Source: Comchoanobacter sp040266255 | GTDB taxonomy: Bacteria > Pseudomonadota > Gammaproteobacteria > Comchoanobacterales > Comchoanobacteraceae | NCBI GenBank assembly: GCA_040266255.1 | Contig: JBDQEV010000027.1 | Span: 1-12,056, forward strand | DNA length: 12,056 nt | Direction of reading: 5' to 3' | Part shown: positions 6,505 to 12,056 of the stretch, piece by piece | Position numbering within the stretch: the first letter of the stretch is position 1 | Layout of the letters: each line of letters begins with the position of its first letter | Notes under the pieces: model-generated | Databases searched by the model: none | Seen by the model: the letters and a program-made list of their open reading frames with translations, nothing else | Told to the model about the DNA's origin: nothing | Made by a program: the position numbers and the translations under genes

Positions 6505-6747
6505 ATGAGTAACAAAGGTCATATTCTAGCAGAAGGTTTGGTCACTGAAGCATTACCAAATGCAAGCTTTCGTGTTGAATTAGATAATGGACATAAAATT
6601 ATCGCATCTATATCCGGCAAAATCCGAAAGAACTATATTAGAATTCTGACTGGCGACCGTGTGACTGTAGAACTAACCCCATATGATTTAACCAAAGGTC
6701 GTATCACCATCAGACATAAGCCTGGCCGCCAAAACAAAGAATCTTAA
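6505..6747 (+). CDS. infA: Translation initiation factor IF-1
   Basis: The 80-residue product carries the IF-1 OB-fold almost intact: PNASFRVELDNGH (18-30), ISGKIRKNYIRILTGDRVTVELTPYD (36-61) and KGRIT (64-68). IF-1 binds the A site of the 30S subunit and cooperates with IF-2 and IF-3 in start selection. E. coli IF-1 is 72 residues; here about eight extra, mostly basic and polar residues follow the usual end (HKPGRQNKES). The ATG at 6505 has AAAAGG about 12 nt upstream, a long spacing. It is alone on its strand and convergent with clpA, the classical gammaproteobacterial arrangement, but the tRNA-Ser gene found between the two in E. coli is absent and the stop codons overlap. Confidence 0.97.
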   Translation: MSNKGHILAEGLVTEALPNASFRVELDNGHKIIASISGKIRKNYIRILTGDRVTVELTPYDLTKGRITIRHKPGRQNKES

Positions 6748-9002
6748 GAGTCTATTCTCTCCTTAACATAGTCAAGCTGTAGATCATCTTTCTTCTCACA
6801 GTGGTCGACTTTGATTTCGACACTACCCTTGTGCTTAAAGAGAATATAATCTGCCAGTGGCTTTTTCAATGTATTGGTAATCAAGCGCATCAATGGTCTT
6901 GCACCTAACTCTGGATCTAAACCATTTTTCACTAACCATGCTCTTGCTTTTTCAGATATGTTCAGCTTAATAGACTTCTCTAGTAATGTTTGTGCAAGCT
7001 CAGCTAATGAATGATCAACCACCTTTTGCATTACCTTAGTATCCAGCTGATGGAACGGAATAATTGCATCAAGTCGGTTACGAAACTCAGGTGTTAAACC
7101 ATGCTGCACTGCTTGCTTTAAATCACTGACGTGTGATTGATTATTGAACCCTAGATCAACTTGTTTAAATGCATTTGCACCTAAATTAGATGTCATAATG
7201 ATAATACAGTCTCTAAAGTTGGCTTTTCGACCTGAATTATCAGTTAAGAAACCATAATCCATAACCTGTAATAGTAAGTTAAGAATATCTGGATGTGCTT
7301 TTTCAATCTCATCAAGTAGAATAATACTATGTGGATCTTTAATCACAGCCTCTGTCATTAAACCACCTTGATCAAATCCTACATAACCTGGAGAGGCACC
7401 AACTAGTTGTGATGCATCGTGTCTTTCCATATATTCAGACATATCAAATCTTGCTAAATTGACACCCAATGCTTGGGACAACTGTATCGCTAGCTCAGTT
7501 TTACCTACCCCTGTAGGTCCAGCAAATAGGAAACTACCAATTGGCTTGTTTTCCTGTTTCAGTCCTGAACGTGAGAGTCGAATCGCTTCTACTAGATGTG
7601 ATACTGCCACATCTTGTCCATAAATTCTTTTTCTCAAGCGTGAATCCAAACTTTTAAGCAACATCTTATCACTGGTTGTAATATGATGTGCTGGCACTTG
7701 CGCCATTTTAGCAACAGCTGTTTGAATATCAATTGGCTTAATACTAACTTTTTGACCAGACTTAGTATGTGAAACACGCATTGCACATGCCTCATCCAGC
7801 AAATCAATTGCCTTATCTGGCTGATAGCGATTATGCAAATAACGATTTGATAGGTTTACAACTGTATCATACACTTCTGGTGAAACCTCTACTTGGTGAT
7901 GCTGTTGAAATTGATCTTCCAGTCCTTTCAAAATCTTTAATGTTTCATCTGAAGATGATTCTTTAACATCAATCTTTTCAAATCTTCTCGATAGTGCTGA
8001 GTCATTTTCAAATACATTTCGATATTCTTTGTATGTTGTTGCACCAATAATTCTTATGCAACCTCTATTTAACTCTGGTTTAATCAGATTGGCTGCATCT
8101 ATTGCGCCACCGGATGCTGCACCTGCACCAACTAAAGTATGAATCTCATCAATAAAGATAATTGCTTCTGGTTTCTTTTTAAACTCTGCAATAACATCTT
8201 TAAAGCGCTTTTCAAAATCCCCTCTATATTTGGTTCCAGCTAACATAGCACCCATATCTAATGAATATATTTCAGTCTTTGCTAATTTTTGCGGCACTTT
8301 TTGATTCACAATCCAGTGCGCTAAACCTTCAGCAATTGCAGTTTTACCAACACCTGGCTCACCAATTAATAATGCATTTTTCTTAACACGTTTACATAAT
8401 GTAATCGCCAATAAGTTAACCTCATCACTTCGGCCTATAATTGGATCTATTTCTTCATTCTCTACCATTTTATTTAAATTCTTAGTATATTTGCTAATCA
8501 ATGAGTCTGATGAAGTTTCTTGCTCCATTGGCATCACAACAGCGGGAAAATCACTCATCATTTGCACTCCTGTGCCATTGATCTGTAAACTATCCATGTA
8601 ACCAATGACATCATACAAAGAGATACCTTTGTCCTTTAAGATTGTCGCTGCAATACAATCCTCACTCATCATTGCAACAAGCACCATTACTAAATCAACC
8701 TCTGCAGACCCATTTGTTGTAGCCAGGTAAATTGATTGCTGCATGACACGATCAAATCCCGGCGTTAACTGAAAGTCCCGACTAGAATCTTTAGCAACAT
8801 AAAGTTCATTTTTAGTAATGTGTGCTCTCACCTTTCTTTTTACTGGTGCTAACTCAACATTAAATGCCTTAAATAACTTTTTGACTTTAGAATCAGATAG
8901 CATCTCATAAAATAAATGATCAACTGAAACAAACTCCAATCGATTTTTTCTTGCCCCTTTATAGACTTGATCTACAGCCTCTTGTACACCTTTTGAAAAC
9001 AT
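6744..9002 (-). CDS. clpA: ATP-dependent Clp protease ATP-binding subunit ClpA
   Basis: ClpA is the hexameric unfoldase that feeds substrates to ClpP. From the preferred start the product is 752 residues (E. coli 758). In that numbering: N-terminal Clp-N repeat domain about 1-140; first AAA+ module with Walker A GEPGVGKT (214-221) and Walker B IIFIDE (281-286); second module with GPTGVGKT (495-502) and ILLDE (561-565), GASPGYVGFDQGG, TSNLG, and TPEFRNRLD. LGF at 617-619 sits where ClpA has the IGL/IGF loop that docks onto ClpP. An in-frame ATG at 9038 would add 12 residues, but AAAAGGAGAG lies immediately before the ATG at 9002 and the promoter at 9027-9054 excludes the longer start. The adaptor gene clpS, usually adjacent, is missing from this position. 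The stop overlaps that of infA by four bases. Confidence 0.97.
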   Translation of the reverse strand: MFSKGVQEAVDQVYKGARKNRLEFVSVDHLFYEMLSDSKVKKLFKAFNVELAPVKRKVRAHITKNELYVAKDSSRDFQLTPGFDRVMQQSIYLATTNGSAEVDLVMVLVAMMSEDCIAATILKDKGISLYDVIGYMDSLQINGTGVQMMSDFPAVVMPMEQETSSDSLISKYTKNLNKMVENEEIDPIIGRSDEVNLLAITLCKRVKKNALLIGEPGVGKTAIAEGLAHWIVNQKVPQKLAKTEIYSLDMGAMLAGTKYRGDFEKRFKDVIAEFKKKPEAIIFIDEIHTLVGAGAASGGAIDAANLIKPELNRGCIRIIGATTYKEYRNVFENDSALSRRFEKIDVKESSSDETLKILKGLEDQFQQHHQVEVSPEVYDTVVNLSNRYLHNRYQPDKAIDLLDEACAMRVSHTKSGQKVSIKPIDIQTAVAKMAQVPAHHITTSDKMLLKSLDSRLRKRIYGQDVAVSHLVEAIRLSRSGLKQENKPIGSFLFAGPTGVGKTELAIQLSQALGVNLARFDMSEYMERHDASQLVGASPGYVGFDQGGLMTEAVIKDPHSIILLDEIEKAHPDILNLLLQVMDYGFLTDNSGRKANFRDCIIIMTSNLGANAFKQVDLGFNNQSHVSDLKQAVQHGLTPEFRNRLDAIIPFHQLDTKVMQKVVDHSLAELAQTLLEKSIKLNISEKARAWLVKNGLDPELGARPLMRLITNTLKKPLADYILFKHKGSVEIKVDHCEKKDDLQLDYVKERIDS

Positions 9003-9026
9003 AGCACTCTCCTTTTGCATACTATG

Positions 9027-9054
9027 CTTATACATCAATAAACAGAGCTGTCAG
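9027..9054 (-). promoter_or_regulatory. Candidate sigma70-type promoter for clpA
   Basis: On the minus strand CTGACA (9054-9049) and TATAAG (9032-9027) each match five of six consensus bases with 16-nt spacing. The predicted start near 9020 leaves a leader of about 18 nt that contains the AAGGAG ribosome site. The promoter lies in the 58-nt gap after icd, so clpA can be expressed independently of icd. Confidence 0.5.
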
Positions 9055-9060
9055 AAAAAA

Positions 9061-10290
9061 TTACATTTTTTTACAAATTTCTTTTGCGAAGTCTGAAGTA
9101 CTAATAGGATCAACCCCATCATAGAATCTTGCAAAGTCATAAGTTACCCTTTGAGCCACAATGGCTTTTGATACTCCTTTGAGCACAAGATCTGCTGCTT
9201 CCTTCCAGCCAATATGTCGCAACATCATCTCTGCTGATAGAATTAATGAACTTGGGTTTGCTTCATTCTTGCCTGCATGTGAGGGCGCTGTACCATGGGT
9301 TGCTTCAAATAAAGCACAGTCTTTTCCAATATTCGCACCTGGAGCAATACCAATACCCCCCACTTGTGCTGCTAGTGCATCAGACAAATAGTCACCATTT
9401 AGATTCATTGTTGCAATCACATCAAAATTTTCTGGTCTCAGTAAAATATGCTGAAAACATGCATCTGCAATTACATCCTCTACAATAATTGTTGTACCTG
9501 TAGAAGGGTTCGTAATTTCATAGTGGTCACCTGTATTGCGGCCATTGTACTCATTAACGACAACTTCATAACCCCAGTGACAAAATGCACCCTCAGTATA
9601 TTTCATGATATTACCCTTATGAACCAGTGCAATTCTTGAACGGTTTTCAGCAATCGCATAATCAATGGCCTTTCTAATCAATGCCTTTGATGCAGGTTCT
9701 GAAATCAATTTAATACCAATACCTGTTTGCTCTGGATGATAAATACGATCAACACCATAGACAGTTGATAAATCAGTTACCAATTTTTTTGTGATACTGT
9801 CACCGGCTTTGAACTCTACCCCACAGTAGATATCCTCTGAGTTCTCCCTAAATACGATAGCATCCACTTTCTCTGGTGACTTAATTGGAGATGGTACACC
9901 TTGGAAATACTTGACTGGTCGCATACATACATTGAGCTTTAATTGGTGTCTAAGCGCTACATTTAATGAACGAATTCCACCTCCCGTAGGTGTTGTCAGC
10001 GGGCCTTTTATTGCAACGTGTGCACGCTTAATCTCATCTAAAGTCACTTGAGGAAGCCATTCACCAACTAAGTCATATGCCATTTGCCCGGCATAAACCT
10101 CTTTCCAAATAATTTCTCTTTGGCCTTGATAAGCCTTTTGACAAGCATGGTTTACAACTTCTAGCATTGCAGGGGTAATGTCTGATCCAATACCATCACC
10201 TTGTATATATACAATGGTTGGATGAGTTGGCACTTCTAGCTGTGTTTTAACTCCAATGTAACTTCCTTCTGTATTGGCTTGATCTGTCAT
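9061..10290 (-). CDS. icd: Isocitrate dehydrogenase (E. coli Icd type)
   Basis: The protein (409 residues; E. coli 416) oxidatively decarboxylates isocitrate to 2-oxoglutarate in the TCA cycle. Numbered from an alternative ATG at 10302, four codons upstream: IQGDGIG (33-39), GGGIRSLNVALR (107-118) containing Ser112, equivalent to the Ser113 phosphorylated by AceK in E. coli, RENSEDIY (152-159), LVHKGNIMKYTEGAF (226-240) with K229, and the metal-binding NLNGDYLSD (300-308). Cofactor loop residues are unusual: ATHGTAPSHAG puts Ser341-His342 where E. coli has Lys344-Tyr345 binding the NADP 2'-phosphate, and Ala348 replaces Val351, while Tyr388 and Arg392 (E. coli Tyr391, Arg395) are kept. I prefer the start at 10290 because GGAG lies 6 nt before it and the 10302 ATG sits at the predicted transcription start. 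Confidence 0.95.
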   Translation of the reverse strand: MTDQANTEGSYIGVKTQLEVPTHPTIVYIQGDGIGSDITPAMLEVVNHACQKAYQGQREIIWKEVYAGQMAYDLVGEWLPQVTLDEIKRAHVAIKGPLTTPTGGGIRSLNVALRHQLKLNVCMRPVKYFQGVPSPIKSPEKVDAIVFRENSEDIYCGVEFKAGDSITKKLVTDLSTVYGVDRIYHPEQTGIGIKLISEPASKALIRKAIDYAIAENRSRIALVHKGNIMKYTEGAFCHWGYEVVVNEYNGRNTGDHYEITNPSTGTTIIVEDVIADACFQHILLRPENFDVIATMNLNGDYLSDALAAQVGGIGIAPGANIGKDCALFEATHGTAPSHAGKNEANPSSLILSAEMMLRHIGWKEAADLVLKGVSKAIVAQRVTYDFARFYDGVDPISTSDFAKEICKKM

Positions 10291-10307
10291 TCCTTTCTCC
10301 ATTTTGT

Positions 10308-10313
10308 ATCATA
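10308..10313 (-). promoter_or_regulatory. -10-like box for icd
   Basis: TATGAT on the minus strand (five of six) would place the transcript start at about 10301, just upstream of the GGAG and the ATG at 10290. The nearest -35-like hexamer, TTGAAC, is 20 nt away, which is too far, so this is weakly supported. Confidence 0.25.
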
Positions 10314-10347
10314 CTATCGCAATATGCAGCTGCGTTCAAATCCATGT

Positions 10348-10376
10348 TTTACAATATAAAAAAACTTGATTATAAT
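10348..10376 (+). promoter_or_regulatory. Strong sigma70-type promoter for mnmA-mfd
   Basis: TTTACA (10348-10353) and TATAAT (10371-10376) are separated by exactly 17 bases: five of six and six of six against consensus. It is the best promoter in the window. The message would start near 10383, leaving about 13 nt before the mnmA ATG at 10396 and ruling out the upstream in-frame TTG at 10366, which lies inside the promoter. Confidence 0.7.
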
Positions 10377-10395
10377 AGCAATAAACGATTGTATT

Positions 10396-11463
10396 ATGAG
10401 CAACTTAAATAAAGTGATGTTAGGGTTATCAGGCGGTGTAGATTCAGCTACATCTGCTGGCATTCTATTGAAAAGCGGTTATCAAGTACAACCCATATTA
10501 ATGCACAACTGGCAGGATGATCAGCACTGCCATATTGAGGATGATTTACATGCATGCCAACAAGTTTGTGAACATTTTGGCTTATCCTTAGAAGTTGTCA
10601 ACTTTGCTACAATTTATCGCAAAGAAGTATTTGACTATTGCTTGACGTTATTCCAACAAGGACTAACACCTAACCCTGATATTCTTTGTAACCGTCAGGT
10701 CAAGTTCCAAGCGTTAAAAAACTATGCTTTTGAGAATGGTTTCCACTATCTTGCTACTGGGCACTATGCAAGATGTGAACAACGTGATGGACAAAATGCA
10801 CTTTTATGTGCGCCAGATTTAATCAAAGATCAGACTTACTTTTTATCTCAGCTTTCACAAAGCCAACTAGACCACGTGCTCTTTCCTATTGGGCACTTAA
10901 AAAAAGACGCTGTCAGACAAATGGCCTCAAAATTACAGTTACCTAATGCAAGCCGTAAAGACTCAACTGGAATCTGCTTCATTGGTGAGCGCAGATTTGA
11001 CCACTTTCTAAAAGAACATTTGCTAACTAAGCCTGGGGATGCCATAGATATGCACGGCAATATTATTGGACAGCATCAAGGATTGTTTTTTTACACCTTA
11101 GGACAAAGAAGGCGACTAGGGATTGGTGGTATCAAAGAAGCTGAAAACTCCCCTTGGTATGTTGTAAAAAAGAATCTTTCAATGAATCAGTTAATCTTAA
11201 CGCAAAATAAGCAAGACTTGTTTAAGACATTTGTAAAGACTGAGGCACTGCACATGATTAGAACTGAAATTTCACCTCATGAAATCATTACCTGTAAGCT
11301 CAGACATGGACCATCTAGAGTAGAAGCTAAAGTATCACAGCAAGATCAGAGTGCAATTGTAGAGTTTTTATCTCCTCAAGAAGCGCCAACCCCTGGGCAA
11401 TACCTAGTCTTTTATCGAGATGAGGAGTGCATCGGTAGTGCAATGATTCTAGAGCAATTATGA
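10396..11463 (+). CDS. mnmA: tRNA-specific 2-thiouridylase MnmA
   Basis: The 355-residue product (E. coli 368) puts the 2-thio group on the wobble uridine 34 of tRNA-Lys, -Glu and -Gln, using ATP and a persulfide relayed from IscS. In numbering from this start: the PP-loop SGGVDS (12-17) that binds ATP, TPNPDILCN (91-99) with catalytic Cys98, ATGHYAR (120-126), KDQTYFLSQLS (144-154), KDSTGICFIGER (188-199) with the second catalytic Cys194, and HTLGQRRxLGIGG-type sequence (YTLGQRRRLGIGG here). The C-terminal tRNA-recognition part is complete. A TTG 30 nt upstream extends the frame but is excluded by the promoter. No Shine-Dalgarno is visible before the ATG and the leader is short, so initiation may be leader-poor. 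The partner hflD, common downstream in gammaproteobacteria, is absent; mfd follows instead with an ATGA overlap. Confidence 0.96.
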   Translation: MSNLNKVMLGLSGGVDSATSAGILLKSGYQVQPILMHNWQDDQHCHIEDDLHACQQVCEHFGLSLEVVNFATIYRKEVFDYCLTLFQQGLTPNPDILCNRQVKFQALKNYAFENGFHYLATGHYARCEQRDGQNALLCAPDLIKDQTYFLSQLSQSQLDHVLFPIGHLKKDAVRQMASKLQLPNASRKDSTGICFIGERRFDHFLKEHLLTKPGDAIDMHGNIIGQHQGLFFYTLGQRRRLGIGGIKEAENSPWYVVKKNLSMNQLILTQNKQDLFKTFVKTEALHMIRTEISPHEIITCKLRHGPSRVEAKVSQQDQSAIVEFLSPQEAPTPGQYLVFYRDEECIGSAMILEQL

Positions 11464-12056
11464 TAAATTTTGGCTTCACATTATTACGTCAACACCAGTT
11501 GCTTAATCAGCCATTGGTTTGTATTTTACCAACTGCAATTGAGTGTGAAAATGCTCTAGCTCAACTGAAGTTTTTTACCAAGGGCATGCAGAAAAATATC
11601 GTATATCTTCCATCTTATGAGTTAAATGAAGAAGACAACATCTCTCCTTCGCCTCATATTATTGCAACCAGAGTCCATACTTTATCAAAAATTCATCAAG
11701 GTCAATTTGATATTGCACTGACTTCTGTTGATGCAATCATCAGACAGTTACCACCTGTAGACTTTGTTCAAAAAAGCATTTTTAACTTTCATGTTGGTCA
11801 AGTCATAGAACCACATATCATTATTAAGCAATTAGTACAATCAGGCTTTAACAAACAGTCCCAAGTTGATGAGCCAATGAGCTTTGCGCACCGAGGAGAA
11901 ATTTTAGATATCTTTCTACCACAACTATCCCACCCGATTAGAATCATCTTTGACGATGAGATCATAGAAAGCATTATGCGTTTTGATTCACAGACACAAC
12001 GCTCAGAGTCAGAAGTAAAACAAATCTCCATATCCCCAGGATTTGAATATCATGCA
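11460..12056 (+). CDS. mfd: Transcription-repair coupling factor Mfd, N-terminal part (cut by window edge)
   Basis: The frame starts at ATG 11460, overlapping the mnmA stop as ATGA, and runs open through the window end (199 codons). It matches the UvrB-like N-terminal domain of Mfd, which removes stalled RNA polymerase and recruits UvrA. Recognisable stretches are VCILPTAIECENAL (20-33), LPSYELNEEDNISPSPHIIATR (49-70; family type P-x-D-x-x-S-P-H-x-x-I-I-x-x-R), FNKQSQVDEPMSFAHRGEILDIF (129-151; family VDQVxExGEYAxRGxxLDIF) and IIFDDEIIESIMRFDSQTQRS (163-183; family DFFDDEIDSLRxFDxxxQRS). The helicase and RNA-polymerase-interacting domains lie beyond the edge. Relative to E. coli about 20 residues are missing before the VCILP strand, the region of the degenerate nucleotide-binding loop. 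Translation is probably coupled to mnmA; no promoter of its own is visible. Confidence 0.92.
   Translation, partial: MINFGFTLLRQHQLLNQPLVCILPTAIECENALAQLKFFTKGMQKNIVYLPSYELNEEDNISPSPHIIATRVHTLSKIHQGQFDIALTSVDAIIRQLPPVDFVQKSIFNFHVGQVIEPHIIIKQLVQSGFNKQSQVDEPMSFAHRGEILDIFLPQLSHPIRIIFDDEIIESIMRFDSQTQRSESEVKQISISPGFEYHA

Noticed and set aside
9055..9067. AAAAAA-TTACA-TTTTTT near the icd stop as a terminator
   Set aside because: It is an A/T-only run without a stable stem, and the following clpA promoter explains independent expression.
10326..10333. GCAGCTGC palindrome in the icd-mnmA gap as an operator
   Set aside because: Eight-base self-complementary words are common by chance and no second copy is present nearby.
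10848..11060. Minus-strand open frame within mnmA
   Set aside because: It is antisense to conserved MnmA sequence, including the second catalytic Cys motif, and has no domain of its own.
11798..12031. Minus-strand open frame within mfd
   Set aside because: It is antisense to a well-matched Mfd N-terminal domain.

Overview
The window is AT-rich, densely packed bacterial chromosome. Every recognisable protein (ribosomal protein L31, cytidine deaminase, DusA, RecJ, IF-1, ClpA, isocitrate dehydrogenase, MnmA, Mfd) is closest in motif detail to gammaproteobacterial versions known from memory. The gene order infA-clpA-icd-mnmA is a thinned form of a gammaproteobacterial neighbourhood that usually also holds clpS, often nudix/pseudouridine-synthase genes, and hflD-purB. 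With short gaps, overlapping genes and no clear intrinsic terminators, this suggests a gammaproteobacterium with a reduced genome, possibly a host-associated Legionellales-like lineage. The lineage is inference; no rRNA or tRNA gene is visible to anchor it.

Layout. 1-745 (minus, cut by the window edge): N-terminal two thirds of a tyrosine recombinase. 766-1481 (plus): a promoter, then rpmE and cdd overlapping by one base. 1482-2206: a perfect AT palindrome followed by two overlapping unknown ORFs in adjacent frames that look like one helical-repeat gene split by a +1 shift. 2207-2446: non-coding, with a 12-bp inverted repeat spanning most of it. 2447-6374 (minus): an unknown multi-pass membrane protein, recJ and dusA, transcribed in that order, with a 71-nt out-of-frame overlap between the first two. 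6375-6504: divergent control region with an 18-nt direct repeat. 6505-6747 (plus): infA, whose stop codon overlaps the stop of clpA. 6744-10290 (minus): icd then clpA, clpA having its own promoter. 10348-12056 (plus): a strong sigma70-type promoter, mnmA, and the start of mfd, overlapping by ATGA.

Functionally most of the window is housekeeping: translation (L31, IF-1, MnmA and DusA tRNA modification), DNA repair (RecJ, Mfd), proteolysis (ClpA), pyrimidine salvage (Cdd) and the TCA cycle (Icd). The parts that are not explained are the split repeat gene at 1576-2206, the membrane protein at 5058-6374, and the repeats in the intergenic gaps. I found no CRISPR array, insertion sequence, tRNA or defence system. 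Three start codons (clpA, icd, mnmA) are placed inside the longest possible frames because promoter and ribosome-binding evidence favours the internal start.
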